From Pseudobdellovibrionaceae bacterium (GTDB lineage Bacteria > Bdellovibrionota > Bdellovibrionia > Bdellovibrionales > Bdellovibrionaceae): 64,000 bases of DNA. The stretch lies in contig JAEUWH010000084.1 in assembly GCA_016785955.1 (NCBI GenBank), forward strand, positions 50,914 through 114,913, read 5' to 3'. The translations under genes and the position numbers were made by a program. Shown here piece after piece: positions 9,627 through 19,103 of this stretch (position 1 is the stretch's first letter; each line of letters opens with the position of its first letter). The notes under the pieces are model-generated. The model made no database searches, was not told the DNA's origin, and saw only the letters and a program-made list of their open reading frames with translations.

Positions 9627-10441
9627 GTATTTTCTTTCTCCATAAACTGCTCCAATACCTGTTCATTTTTAGGAAATCCGGTCTCCAATAGTTTCCTTTC
9701 AACTGTACGCTTATATACAGTTGGATAACCCCTTTTTACAAATGTTTCCTCTGCCCCGTCATCGAAACGGTAAGATACTCCTACTCTGAATCCTTTCATA
9801 TTATTTAAACCTGTACGATGGATTAAAAAGCTTGAAAAAAACATTGCCGTGCCTTTTTTCATTTTTACAGGGACAAAATCTTCTTCTCGGTAGCATTTTG
9901 GATTAATCTCAAAATAGTCTGCTTTTACTTCGCCCTCAGCTATTCCACCTAAATGTGATTTAGGAATTACTTCGACAGGAAAACAATTTTCACTCACGTC
10001 TGTTAAGGCAATCCAAACACCTAATGAATTTAAAGAACCTTGCATCGAAGTCCAATCTTGATGGACCCCCTGACCAAAATATCCCCCTGGAATTTTTAAA
10101 GAGTCACTTATCAAATGAACGACTGGCGAGGTTGGTACGGTCGGAAATTCAATTCCTATTTGTCGAGCGTATTCGTATACCTTTTCGTTATTTAAAATCC
10201 GATTTAAAGCTTCGATACGCGAAAAAGATCTTAAGCTAGCAAGATAATCATCTAAATTTTCAGAAAATTGAATTTTCAAGTTCTCAAACAAATCCGGAGT
10301 CACTCGTAATTTTTTTTGGTTTAACTTTTGGAAAATGAGACGATCAAATTGTTTCAAGATTTGTTGCACTTCTTCTGCTGATAAAAAATTTTCAACAATA
10401 ACAAACCCATCGCGATTATATTTATTTTTTAAATCTTTCAA
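9623..10441 (-). CDS. Phytanoyl-CoA dioxygenase (PhyH) family Fe(II)/2-oxoglutarate oxygenase
   Basis: The protein has 272 residues. The facial triad is visible as H127-x-D129 in GVHQDWTSM and a distal His208 in IHRTGLNN, with Arg219 in FRVGVSYRF a candidate 2-oxoglutarate ligand. PhyH-family oxygenases hydroxylate small molecules in the cytosol. In this operon the likely substrate is a nucleotide-linked or lipid-linked sugar or its acyl group; that is inference. It sits 3 bases downstream of the beta-propeller gene and overlaps the aminotransferase start by 4 bases, which argues for coordinated production. Confidence 0.87.
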   Translation of the reverse strand: MKDLKNKYNRDGFVIVENFLSAEEVQQILKQFDRLIFQKLNQKKLRVTPDLFENLKIQFSENLDDYLASLRSFSRIEALNRILNNEKVYEYARQIGIEFPTVPTSPVVHLISDSLKIPGGYFGQGVHQDWTSMQGSLNSLGVWIALTDVSENCFPVEVIPKSHLGGIAEGEVKADYFEINPKCYREEDFVPVKMKKGTAMFFSSFLIHRTGLNNMKGFRVGVSYRFDDGAEETFVKRGYPTVYKRTVERKLLETGFPKNEQVLEQFMEKENT

Positions 10442-10444
10442 TTT

Positions 10445-11389
10445 TCACCCACTAAATAAACTCTGAATTGGTAATTTTGCCATACCAATCCCCGATTTTC
10501 CAAAACCATTTCCATTATAAAGCATTACTAACTGCTCACCGATATTGAATACGTATGGATAGCATATCATCTCACTATCCCACTCTCCCTTTTGCCCGAG
10601 GCTAATTCCTACATTCAAATCGTCACGCTGCCATTGAGTTCCGTCGCGGGACTTAGCATAACCAATACGGTATGTTTCTTTTAGATTTGATCGGTAATCC
10701 TGAGAGCCACGGAAGCTATACCACATATGAAACAAATTTTGATTTGCTACAACCGATGCACTCGCGATGCCACCCTCGTTATCATTAGAATATTCTATCG
10801 CAGCCCTATTCAACTTTTTCCATTCAACTAGATTCTCAGAGGTTGCCATTTTAATATTATACCGTGGCTCTTTAGAGCGCCATTCCGTGCAGCTTAAATA
10901 ATAACTTATGAATCCTGACCCATGAGGCATGACCCAACAAGTGCCAGTAAAAATAGGGTCAAACCTATCTTGCCCAATAACTGGTCCCTCAAAGCACTTC
11001 CTAAATTGACCATTTTTTTTTCGTATTGCTAAACCAATTGAGTTTTGATAGGAGGTTCTAACTTTTTGCGTCCAACCGATATAAAACAAATATACTTGGC
11101 CCTGATGTCGTACAATCGAAGTCGGCATAACTCCAGAATCATCGAAACAACCATCTCGCCCCAGGTCCAATAGTGGACGGTCGGACAATGAAACAACGAT
11201 TTTCTTGTTAAAGTCATAATTGAAGCTGCCGATGCGACTAACGTTCTTTTGATCTCGACTAGAGAAATAAATTGTAAAAGTTCCATCCGGATTCGCCACA
11301 GTATCGACCACAGGGCATTGAACATGAGTCTTTGCCCATTCAAAAGTATTTGGTACTTCAAAAATACGACCAAACTTCTCCCACTTCAC
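10445..11389 (-). CDS. Five-bladed beta-propeller, glycoside-hydrolase-43-like protein
   Basis: This 314-residue soluble protein has repeated propeller-type strands (TFTIYFSSRDQ, VYLFYIGWTQ, HMWYSFRGSQD, LVMLYNGNGFG). The short acidic-aromatic motifs resemble GH43/GH68-type folds often annotated as hypothetical glucosyl hydrolases in O-antigen clusters. There is no signal peptide, so if it acts on sugar it does so in the cytosol, which is unusual for a hydrolase. It may be a non-catalytic or transferase-like member. The gene sits 3 bases from both neighbours in the six-gene operon. Confidence 0.72.
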   Translation of the reverse strand: MKWEKFGRIFEVPNTFEWAKTHVQCPVVDTVANPDGTFTIYFSSRDQKNVSRIGSFNYDFNKKIVVSLSDRPLLDLGRDGCFDDSGVMPTSIVRHQGQVYLFYIGWTQKVRTSYQNSIGLAIRKKNGQFRKCFEGPVIGQDRFDPIFTGTCWVMPHGSGFISYYLSCTEWRSKEPRYNIKMATSENLVEWKKLNRAAIEYSNDNEGGIASASVVANQNLFHMWYSFRGSQDYRSNLKETYRIGYAKSRDGTQWQRDDLNVGISLGQKGEWDSEMICYPYVFNIGEQLVMLYNGNGFGKSGIGMAKLPIQSLFSG

Positions 11390-11392
11390 AAT

Positions 11393-12052
11393 TTAAATTC
11401 CTTTAGACTCATAGCTTAGGTATGGAGCTTTCTCAGAACGACTTCCCTTGTAAACAGAATTCTCTTCCGTATTCTTTGTGATAATAGCTCCGGGTCCAAC
11501 TAGATTATATTTTGCTATACTGACATTATTGCTAATTGTTGAATTTACACCTAGAAAAGAACCCTCACCAACTTGACAATGACCCGACACCACAACATGG
11601 GATGAAACAAACACATGGTCTTCAATAGTGCTGTGGTGGCCAATATGGTTTCCACTCCACAAAATCACGTTACTACCAATCTTTGTAAAAGGTTGAATTA
11701 CATTACTCTCAAATATAAAGCAATTATCACCTACTGGAGTATTGTAGTACGTAGCTTTTGAACTAATGTAGTTCACCAAGGTATAACCTTTTTTCTTTCC
11801 GGCGTAATACTTCTCTTTTCGATATTCATTCATTTTCGCGAAACTCATTGGAATAAACAATCCATATTCATTAGGTGAAAATTCATTTTCAATAGTTTCA
11901 AATGGTACAATCGGCAAATTTTTAAATTTGGACTCTTTAATGTAAGAGGAATCCATCGTAAATGCGACAACCTCATAACTCGAATCATACCCAAAATAAA
12001 AATGCGCAAGTTCAGCAAAGTCTCTATTTCCAAAAATGACTATTTTCTTCAT
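11393..12052 (-). CDS. NeuD/PglD-like sugar O/N-acyltransferase
   Basis: The 219-residue protein has an N-terminal Rossmann-like segment starting KKIVIFGNRDFAELA (residues 2-16). It is followed from about residue 100 by a left-handed beta-helix of hexapeptide repeats with isoleucine/valine at every sixth position (IGSNVILWSGNHIGHHSTI). His residues in the GNHIGHHS region are where the family's catalytic base lies. Members acetylate amino sugars or sialic-acid-like sugars using acetyl-CoA. Next to an aminotransferase it probably acylates the new amino group. The start overlaps the methyltransferase stop by 4 bases. Confidence 0.85.
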   Translation of the reverse strand: MKKIVIFGNRDFAELAHFYFGYDSSYEVVAFTMDSSYIKESKFKNLPIVPFETIENEFSPNEYGLFIPMSFAKMNEYRKEKYYAGKKKGYTLVNYISSKATYYNTPVGDNCFIFESNVIQPFTKIGSNVILWSGNHIGHHSTIEDHVFVSSHVVVSGHCQVGEGSFLGVNSTISNNVSIAKYNLVGPGAIITKNTEENSVYKGSRSEKAPYLSYESKGI

Positions 12053-12684
12053 TCTACGCCTCTAGGTGTTTTATAGACATATACCGTGTACTCATATAGT
12101 CCGTAATCACTACGCACTACAAAGTGCCTCGATAAATTTTTGCACAAGTATTGAGTCAGTTGATCTAAGGAAACGTGAAATAAGTCGTCTCGTTCCCAGT
12201 CTACATTCTTGCTCATTACATTAAATGCGATCCCTTTGTTTGATTGAGAATATAACTTCGAAATTACGTCGACCATAAATTGCCACATTACTTCATATTG
12301 CAAATCTTTCTTAACAGTAAAAACGCCATTGCAAACGGCATAGTCGAAAGAAAAAGGAACGTTGTCTTTAAGAATATCGATCTGAGCAAACTTTGAATGT
12401 GGATACTTAACCTGACATTGCTTTATGAACGGTTCGGAGATATCGGCACCAAAATACTCTAACTCTCCCAATAAGCTCACACCTTTAAGATAGTCGAGAT
12501 AGTGCCCGAGACCACATCCGAAATCCAAAATTTTTGTAGGGTAATCTTTTATAAAAAGCTCAGTCATCACTTTATGTCTTAGATTAACGTCTTTTTCTAC
12601 GGGCCAATCGACCCCTCGATGGTTATCACCTTGGATTTTAAAACACTCTTCATAATGCTGATAGATTTTTTTGTAGTCTGCCAA
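12049..12684 (-). CDS. Class I SAM-dependent methyltransferase
   Basis: The 211-residue protein contains the SAM-binding motif ILDFGCGLGHYLDYL (residues 52-66) and a downstream acidic strand end (FGADIS). It lacks membrane segments, so it acts in the cytosol. The acceptor is unknown. In this operon O- or N-methylation of a sugar or its substituent is likely. It follows the WbqC-family gene by 1 base and overlaps the acyltransferase by 4 bases. Confidence 0.85.
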   Translation of the reverse strand: MADYKKIYQHYEECFKIQGDNHRGVDWPVEKDVNLRHKVMTELFIKDYPTKILDFGCGLGHYLDYLKGVSLLGELEYFGADISEPFIKQCQVKYPHSKFAQIDILKDNVPFSFDYAVCNGVFTVKKDLQYEVMWQFMVDVISKLYSQSNKGIAFNVMSKNVDWERDDLFHVSLDQLTQYLCKNLSRHFVVRSDYGLYEYTVYVYKTPRGVE

Positions 12685-12685
12685 A

Positions 12686-13432
12686 TCAGTCCTCTAATTC
12701 GTACGATCTTACCATATTTATAAGTAAGTTTCTATCCACATTCATAACTAAATCGATTATGGATAAGTAAGGAATAAATTTATTCGACAATTGACTATAT
12801 TCCTTAGCAAGGGGAAGCTTTAAAAATTTCAAATTTAGATTATTTTCTTTAAATTTTTCTTGTGAATAAAGCTCGCGCCCACCAGGTGGATTTACATAAG
12901 TTTTCACCTCAAAATGAGATAGAATATCAATTATTTTATCTTCGCCTTTGAGCTCGGAAATACCTTGAATTTCTGAGGCCACGAAAATAGGCGTTGTAAT
13001 ATTTAAATATTCACAAAATACCCGGAGTGTATTCTTTATAACTGCTACCAACTGATCATCAGAAATATTTAAGGATTCTGTTAAAACTGGCCATGTCTCT
13101 TCAAAAAATGGAGCTTTGCGGTACCCCTGCTCAATTAAATGTAGAAAAGACTTTCGACTTTCTTCCCAATCATGAATGTGAAACTCACTGATTAACTTAT
13201 TTTGACTAATTTTTCCTAAGGGTATGGTAAACAGCTTTTCTTGTTGATCTACAATAATTCGATTTCTATTGATCCAGCCTTTTTTGATAAAATTAACATT
13301 ATCAAAAAGGACAAAACTATCTGAACATGCTATTAACTGGAAATAACCAATGTACGGGAAAAGATACGGCTGCATTACTGCTGCTCGATTCTCCAGTCCA
13401 AGATTTACTTTACCCTGACTACCCACAATCAT
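12686..13432 (-). CDS. WbqC-family protein
   Basis: The conserved WbqC opening, MQPYLFPYIGYFQLI, starts at residue 20, followed by DNVNFIKKGWINRNRI. The family is common in O-antigen and capsule clusters and is thought to contribute to amino-sugar modification, but its reaction is not established to my knowledge. The total length is 248 residues. Most family members start close to this motif, so the true start could lie downstream of 13432. This is the first gene of the six-gene minus-strand operon. Confidence 0.85.
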   Translation of the reverse strand: MIVGSQGKVNLGLENRAAVMQPYLFPYIGYFQLIACSDSFVLFDNVNFIKKGWINRNRIIVDQQEKLFTIPLGKISQNKLISEFHIHDWEESRKSFLHLIEQGYRKAPFFEETWPVLTESLNISDDQLVAVIKNTLRVFCEYLNITTPIFVASEIQGISELKGEDKIIDILSHFEVKTYVNPPGGRELYSQEKFKENNLNLKFLKLPLAKEYSQLSNKFIPYLSIIDLVMNVDRNLLINMVRSYELED

Positions 13433-13524
13433 ATCCCTTGAAAGTAGTTAAACGCTAAGCGCCAACTTACCCAATAAGTTGAAATATTACTGTTAGAAAG
13501 TAAACATTATGATCCTTACTTTCA

Positions 13525-14316
13525 ATGAAAATTAATGAAAAGCAGGTATTTATGGAGATTGTAACTGACAAATTCGCTAAGGGAATGGCACATTGGGAAG
13601 AATCTTTCGACAGCAGCACATTACAATGGGACAAATTTCAATTCGTTCAGTTTAAAAAATATCTGCACGGCCGGATGCTTGAACTTGGTGCTGGATTTGG
13701 TCGGATTTCTCGTTTTGTTTGCAAGGAAGTGGAGTTTCAAAGTTTAACTTTAAGCGAGCCGAGTCCCCTGTTCTACAGTCGATTAGTTAAAAATTTTTCT
13801 GGATTTAAAAATGTGACTACGTCAGATGCGCTAGTGGAGGATTTTAATAAAACAGAACAGAATGGATTCGACGTAGTGTATTCGGTTCATGTTCTTGAAC
13901 ATATTGAAAATGACCGAGAATTCATTATAAACTCCCTTAATTTGGTTAAACCAGGCGGAACGATGATAGTCTCGGTACCAGCTCTAAATTTTTTGTATTC
14001 AGATTTAGATAGAGAAATTGGCCATTTCCGCAGATATGATAAAAAAATGTTGAAAAATCTATTTAGTGATCTCGATGTAACGGTCCTACACTTAAGGTAT
14101 AGTGATATTTTAGGAGTGATAGGTTCACTAATAGTTTCAAAAATAGGTAAAAAGAACTATCAAGGATCTACTGAAAAGAAAAAATCGTTTATCCAATTGG
14201 CTTCTATTTACTCAAAGTTAGTTGTTCCAATTGGTCGAGCAATTGAGAGTATTATCACTCCTCCAATCGGCCTAAATCTTACAATCGTCGTTAGAAAAGG
14301 AGCGGCATTAAAATAA
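13525..14316 (+). CDS. Class I SAM-dependent methyltransferase
   Basis: The 263-residue protein carries MLELGAGFGRISRF (SAM motif I, residues 51-64). SVHVLEHIEND near residue 125 and PGGTMIVSVPA near 150 are typical of UbiE/COQ5-like small-molecule methyltransferases. A hydrophobic C-terminal stretch (IITPPIGLNLTIVV) may touch the membrane. It is divergent from the WbqC operon and stands alone, followed by an 832-base region without a clear gene. An in-frame ATG at 13552 is an alternative start. Confidence 0.85.
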   Translation: MKINEKQVFMEIVTDKFAKGMAHWEESFDSSTLQWDKFQFVQFKKYLHGRMLELGAGFGRISRFVCKEVEFQSLTLSEPSPLFYSRLVKNFSGFKNVTTSDALVEDFNKTEQNGFDVVYSVHVLEHIENDREFIINSLNLVKPGGTMIVSVPALNFLYSDLDREIGHFRRYDKKMLKNLFSDLDVTVLHLRYSDILGVIGSLIVSKIGKKNYQGSTEKKKSFIQLASIYSKLVVPIGRAIESIITPPIGLNLTIVVRKGAALK

Positions 14317-15148
14317 AGCAACAATTTTTCTAATGAGGAAATTGCTAGATAGAAAATATTGTAGAATACTCAATATCCCTTATGCTGAAAACTTTGAACC
14401 CTTTGAGTCATCGTTTTTCAAATTCTAATTTTGAATATTGGTTTTGTAAAATATCGGGGAATATCTCATTTTTTTTGAATAAAAATGATTTCAATGACAT
14501 TAGGTGTCTCCCTTAAAATGATAAGGTTTATTTCTCCCCAAAATTTCATTGGCTCTAAAGTAAATATCTATGGGTTATCCAAATTTGAAGACCTTCTTAC
14601 AACTTTCCAAGTTGTACCTTCTATTTCTAGTATAGATCCTATTTGAGGAATCTACTTGTAGATGGGACGACCAACTATAGGGAACCGATTTTAACAAGCC
14701 ACCTGACAAAGCGCGAAGCTCGATAACGCCGCCCGTAGAAACAACTAAGTTAGTCGACGCACCATTCTGAATCAAAACTAAAAAACGATAGTTCACAGAG
14801 GTTGAGTTTTCCCAACCCATCGCATTGGAAGCTAAAGATTCATGAACTGAATTGAAGTTTGGGCCAATAAAATACTTTATTCCATGATGATTATTGCTTC
14901 CCGACTTTGAAACAAAAAAAGTTTGTCGTTAACTAGAGCACAATCAGCTAAGTTTATTGTTGGGTATGGATTGAAGCATCTTTGTAATCAGAAATTTTAA
15001 CTAATGAATTGCTACCTAAATTATCCAATTTTTCAAACATCCTAAATGTTAAATTAATTGATCCTTATTTAGATACGTCAACAAAAACCAGTTCAGCTTC
15101 CAACAAAATGAGGGCAGAGCACAATAAAAAACTGAATTTTCCAAATTA
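14317..15148. other. 832-base region without a convincing gene; possible decayed remnant
   Basis: Both strands are rich in stops. The only candidate is a minus-strand stretch of 81 codons (14575-14820) with a beta-strand-like composition (VVSTGGVIELRAL, YSWSSHLQVDSS) suggesting a fragment of a propeller-like or secreted protein, but it has no clear ribosome site or partner. I read the region as degenerate, probably what is left of a lost gene between two polysaccharide operons. Confidence 0.4.
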
Positions 15149-15853
15149 CTAATGTGCAAAAAGCTCGGTGAAAAAACGTTTGATAAACTTGATACCTGTT
15201 TGGAAGCTTGGCGCACCCGTTTCACCCGCAACCCGCTCACCTTCATGAGTTGGAAACTCTACGATGTTAAGCTTATTTTTGAATGCACGAATCGTCATTT
15301 GGTACTCAATCGTGTAATCGTAAGCATCAAGCTTCAAAACATCAGCTGCTTTTTTAGAAATCGCACGGTAACCATTGATTGAATCTGTGATGAAAGGCTT
15401 AGTCTTTCTAAAAAACATATTCGCCATAATATTGAATGCGTTGTTCGCCCACTTACGCCATTTAAACGTAAGATGATCCTCTTCATTCCAAGCACCCTTC
15501 ATCATGCGTGAAGCAATAACGACATCCGCACCTTGATTTAAGCGTTCTTTAAATTTCGGTAGATCTCTAATATCTTCATTACCGTCTGGTGAGAAAAACA
15601 CGAAAGCGTCGGCCTTGATCGTTTCAAATGCTTGAAGAAACGCTTCTCCCCGTCCACGCTTACTTTGCGAAATAACGGGAACCCCGTGTTCCTTGAAAAA
15701 CTCGACTGTGCCGTCGGTAGATCCACCATCTACAGCGTAAATTTCATCGAAGCCCGCTTCAGGAGATGGTTTCGGAATTGTAGGAAAAACAACTTTTAAA
15801 CACGGTAACTCATTTCGAGTTAGTAAAATCAAAGCAATCTTATTTGTACTCAT
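15149..15853 (-). CDS. GT2 family glycosyltransferase (polyprenyl-phosphate type, no TM)
   Basis: The 234-residue protein starts IALILLTRNELPCL, with DEIYAVDGGSTDGT as nucleotide-binding region near residues 32-49 and FFSPDGNEDIRD as the acidic motif near residue 90. ITDSINGYRAISKKA near 160 resembles the DPM1/GT2 acceptor region. It lacks the C-terminal membrane helices of ArnC-type enzymes. It is the last gene of the minus-strand operon with gmd and the ColD-type gene, overlapping the upstream epimerase by 14 bases, so it may use the sugar made there. Confidence 0.85.
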   Translation of the reverse strand: MSTNKIALILLTRNELPCLKVVFPTIPKPSPEAGFDEIYAVDGGSTDGTVEFFKEHGVPVISQSKRGRGEAFLQAFETIKADAFVFFSPDGNEDIRDLPKFKERLNQGADVVIASRMMKGAWNEEDHLTFKWRKWANNAFNIMANMFFRKTKPFITDSINGYRAISKKAADVLKLDAYDYTIEYQMTIRAFKNKLNIVEFPTHEGERVAGETGAPSFQTGIKFIKRFFTELFAH

Positions 15854-16868
15854 TTAAATACCAATCTATTGTTTTATTTAGGCCAATTTCAAAAGATACA
15901 TTCGTTTCGTATCCCAAAGTCGAATTAATTTTAGTTACATCACATTTACGTCTCGGCTGCCCCGTGATCCCGCTAGGATTAAAAACTGGTTTTATTTTAC
16001 GGCCAGTTTTCTGCCCCACTAGATGGGCAATCATGTGGGCTAGTTCACCAATGGAAATCTCTTCATCGGCACCGATATTTAAAGGATCTGCTTTTGGGTA
16101 TCGTGCCGCTACTTCAATTAATCCACGCGCAAAATCTTCAACGTAAAGAAAAGATCGTGAGTGTGTTCCATCGCCCCAAACAGAAAATTCACCGTCTCTG
16201 GCTTCGATTGCTTTCAAAATCAATGCGGGAATTACATGCGAAGATTTGGGATCAAAATTATCGCGAGGTCCATAGGCATTGTAAGGACGACCGATAGAAA
16301 GCGATAGTCCATACTCTTCCGCGTATTTCTGTCCTAAATATTCCTCCATACGCTTAGACCAACCATAACCAGAATTCGTTGGTTCTGGTTCATCCATAAA
16401 ACCTTCCGTTTCCGGAGTTGGGATTGAACAATGTCTTGGATAAACACAAGCGGAGCTGGTCACAAGGAATCGCGATACTTTGGCTTCTTTCGAAGCTTTC
16501 ATAATATTGAAAAAACCCTGTAGATTTTCTTGAAAAATAGTCGCTGGATGATTTTTGTTATATTCAATACCCGCCACTGAAGCTGCCAAATTTAAAACAA
16601 CTTCATGTGTACCGACTGCTGCCAATGTAGAGGCATAATCATTTAAATCGCCGTTAATAACTTTAACCTGCGATCCTAGGTGGCTCAAAAACTTGGGACT
16701 TTTCTGACGAGTCAGGATGGCTGGTTTTGATTTTAAAACTAAAAGCTGTTCAACTAAATGACTACCAATAAATCCACTTCCACCGGTAACGAGTACACTT
16801 TTACCAGCAAAAAAACTTTGCGTATCTTTATGGAAATCATTGAGTTGAGTTGAATCTTGATACGTCAT
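15840..16868 (-). CDS. GDP-4-keto-6-deoxy(dideoxy)mannose epimerase/reductase, Fcl/ColC-like
   Basis: The 342-residue SDR protein aligns by eye with GDP-L-fucose synthase: GGSGFIG (29-35), LAASVAGIEYN, SSACVYP and EPTNSGYGWSK (Tyr168/Lys172). Both epimerisation residues of the family are kept: Cys141 in SSACVYP and His211 in DNFDPKSSHVIPAL. Fcl makes GDP-L-fucose; the closely related ColC makes GDP-L-colitose. Because a ColD-type dehydrase lies two genes upstream, with gmd between, the ColC role is favoured. The start overlaps the gmd stop (TAATG). Confidence 0.85.
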   Translation of the reverse strand: MTYQDSTQLNDFHKDTQSFFAGKSVLVTGGSGFIGSHLVEQLLVLKSKPAILTRQKSPKFLSHLGSQVKVINGDLNDYASTLAAVGTHEVVLNLAASVAGIEYNKNHPATIFQENLQGFFNIMKASKEAKVSRFLVTSSACVYPRHCSIPTPETEGFMDEPEPTNSGYGWSKRMEEYLGQKYAEEYGLSLSIGRPYNAYGPRDNFDPKSSHVIPALILKAIEARDGEFSVWGDGTHSRSFLYVEDFARGLIEVAARYPKADPLNIGADEEISIGELAHMIAHLVGQKTGRKIKPVFNPSGITGQPRRKCDVTKINSTLGYETNVSFEIGLNKTIDWYLNEYK

Positions 16869-17872
16869 TAGATTCTTGCTTTGCCTTCAACGCCTTCCGC
16901 CTTTAAATCGGCCATAACCATGATTTTAACAAGCTCTTCAAAACTTGTCTTAGGTTTCCAATTTAATTGCTTCTGAGCTTTAGCATAATCACCAATCAAA
17001 AGATCTACTTCTGTAGGACGGTAGTAACGTTCATCAATCTTGACGTAGTCTTGCCAGTCTAAACCAACAATCTTGAACGCTTTTTCTAAGAAATCCTTTA
17101 CTGTCCATGTCTCGTTAGTCGCAACAACGTAGTCGTCACCTTTATCTGCTTGGAGCATTAACCACATAGCTTCAACGTAGTCTTTAGCGTAACCCCAGTC
17201 ACGTTTTGCATCTAGATTTCCCAAATACAAATTCTTCTGAGTTCCGACTACGATTTTTGCTAACGCGCGAGTAATTTTACGAGTTACGAAAGTTTCCCCA
17301 CGACGAGGACTTTCATGATTGAACAAGATACCGTTGCTGGCATGCATACCATAAGCTTCACGGTAATTTACTGTCTGCCAAAAGCCAAATACTTTGGCGC
17401 ACCCGTATGGACTACGCGGATAGAATGGTGTCTCTTCATTTTGAGGCACTGCTTGAACTTTACCGTACATCTCTGAGCTTGACGCTTGATAGAAGCGAAT
17501 CGTACGAGTCGCACCCACATTCTTAATTGCTTCAAGAAGACGCAATGTCCCCATACCTACAATGTCGGCCGTGTAAATAGGCTCATCAAAAGATACGCGA
17601 ACGTGGCTTTGAGCCCCTAAATTATAAACTTCAGTTGGTTCTACTTTATCAATTAATTTTTCCATCGAGCTGGCATCAGAAAGATCGCCATAGTGAAGAA
17701 ACATTCTAGCATCTGCATCGTGCAAATCTTTGTAGATGTGCATCAGGCGTCCAGTATTAAAAGAAGAAGAACGACGAATGATTCCATGAACCTCGTATCC
17801 CTTCTCCAATAATAGTTCAGCTAAATATGATCCATCTTGACCGGTAATTCCTGTTATTAAAGCTTTCTTCAT
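16868..17872 (-). CDS. gmd: GDP-mannose 4,6-dehydratase
   Basis: The protein converts GDP-D-mannose to GDP-4-keto-6-deoxymannose in the cytosol. It has 334 residues, with [14 protein letters not shown] at the N-terminus, GAQSHV near 87-92, the SSSEMYG active-site segment (131-137), and Tyr156/Lys160 in SPYGCAK. All are hallmarks of the GMD family. It overlaps the ColD-type gene by 4 bases upstream and the Fcl/ColC-type gene by 1 base downstream, so the three enzymes can form a linear pathway. No manB/manC for GDP-mannose supply lies in the window. Confidence 0.96.
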   Translation of the reverse strand: MKKALITGITGQDGSYLAELLLEKGYEVHGIIRRSSSFNTGRLMHIYKDLHDADARMFLHYGDLSDASSMEKLIDKVEPTEVYNLGAQSHVRVSFDEPIYTADIVGMGTLRLLEAIKNVGATRTIRFYQASSSEMYGKVQAVPQNEETPFYPRSPYGCAKVFGFWQTVNYREAYGMHASNGILFNHESPRRGETFVTRKITRALAKIVVGTQKNLYLGNLDAKRDWGYAKDYVEAMWLMLQADKGDDYVVATNETWTVKDFLEKAFKIVGLDWQDYVKIDERYYRPTEVDLLIGDYAKAQKQLNWKPKTSFEELVKIMVMADLKAEGVEGKARI

Positions 17873-19089
17873 GTAAAAAATTCCTTCACAATTTTCAAAA
17901 CGTAATTTTTTTCTTCATTCGTCATCATTGGGTGTGAGCCCCAGAACAAACCGCGATCCATTACCGTATCAGCACCAGTTAGATCTCCCGCCACGCGATG
18001 GTTAACTGCTTTCATTGCTGGCTGGCGAGCTAAGTTACCACAAATCACTGGACGTGTTTCAATACCATTCGATTCTAAATGTTTTTGAAAGCGATTTCTA
18101 AGTTCATTTGATTCACAAATAATTGGAAACCCAAACCAAGTCGGAACTGTCTTTTCAACAATCTGCATTGGCTTGAATGCACCCGTTTTGATAATTGGGC
18201 TTAGTTCTTTAATCCAAAAATCAGTTACATCACGACGAGCTTGATTAAAGCCCTCTAGTTTTTTCAATTGTTGCATACCAAATGCAGCATTGATTTCCGT
18301 TGGACGTAAATTAAATCCAGTAGTGATAAATAAAAATCTTGGATCAATGTCAGGGTATTTTTGTTCAACGGCTTGACGATTTTTCAAATGGCGAGTCCAA
18401 CCATGTGCGCGCATAGCACGGAATAGTTCAGCCATTTCATCGTTATCCGTAACGATCATGCCACCTTCGATAGTTGTGATATGGTGAGAAAAGAAAAAGC
18501 TATACGTTCCGATATCGCCGAATGTACCGACATACTTTCCATCGTAGCGAGTCCCTAGAGATTCACATGTATCTTCGATCAACCAAAGTTTATTTTCTTT
18601 AGCAACCGTTTGTAGTTCTTGAAGAGCTACTGAGTTTCCTAATACGTGAACTGGGCAGATAGCACGCGTCTTACCTGTGATGGCTTTCTTTACGGAATTG
18701 ATATCCATTTGCAATGTGTAGGGATCACTATCAACCAACACAGGAACTAACCCTGCTTGAACTACAGGCCAAATTGTCGTCGACCAGGTGACGGCAGGGA
18801 CGATAACTTCATCACCCGGCATTAAGCGTTGGCCGCCAAACTTTCCTTTTGGACACATTGGATTTGTTAACGCAAAAAACGCCATAAGATTGGCGCTTGA
18901 ACCTGAGTTTACATAAACTGCGTTACGTGATCCGATGTATTTGGAAAACTCGTCCTCGAATTTAAAACAACGTTCACCCATTGTTAAAAAACCGGAACGC
19001 AAAACATCAATAGCAGCATTGATTTCTAAGTCGTCAAATGTAGACGTATTTAATGGAATTTTCATAGTTTTTGAAAGTATATAAACCAC
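17869..19089 (-). CDS. PLP/PMP-dependent 3-dehydrase, ColD-type (DegT family)
   Basis: The 406-residue protein is a DegT-family member, but at the PLP-lysine position it reads [14 protein letters not shown]: His202-His203 with no lysine. Replacement of the Schiff-base Lys by His is the known mark of sugar 3-dehydrases such as ColD and DdhC/RfbH, which remove the C3 hydroxyl rather than transaminate. Other cofactor contacts (SGSSAN at 62-67, EDTCESLG at 172-179) are intact. With gmd and an Fcl/ColC homologue adjacent, it likely makes GDP-4-keto-3,6-dideoxymannose. The start is GTG; an ATG at 19065 gives 398 residues. Confidence 0.85.
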   Translation of the reverse strand: MVYILSKTMKIPLNTSTFDDLEINAAIDVLRSGFLTMGERCFKFEDEFSKYIGSRNAVYVNSGSSANLMAFFALTNPMCPKGKFGGQRLMPGDEVIVPAVTWSTTIWPVVQAGLVPVLVDSDPYTLQMDINSVKKAITGKTRAICPVHVLGNSVALQELQTVAKENKLWLIEDTCESLGTRYDGKYVGTFGDIGTYSFFFSHHITTIEGGMIVTDNDEMAELFRAMRAHGWTRHLKNRQAVEQKYPDIDPRFLFITTGFNLRPTEINAAFGMQQLKKLEGFNQARRDVTDFWIKELSPIIKTGAFKPMQIVEKTVPTWFGFPIICESNELRNRFQKHLESNGIETRPVICGNLARQPAMKAVNHRVAGDLTGADTVMDRGLFWGSHPMMTNEEKNYVLKIVKEFFT

Positions 19090-19103
19090 TGAAGTCTTGC
19101 AAG

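Noticed and set aside
17869..19089. Ordinary sugar aminotransferase
   Set aside because: The Schiff-base lysine is replaced by His202-His203, the mark of 3-dehydrases.
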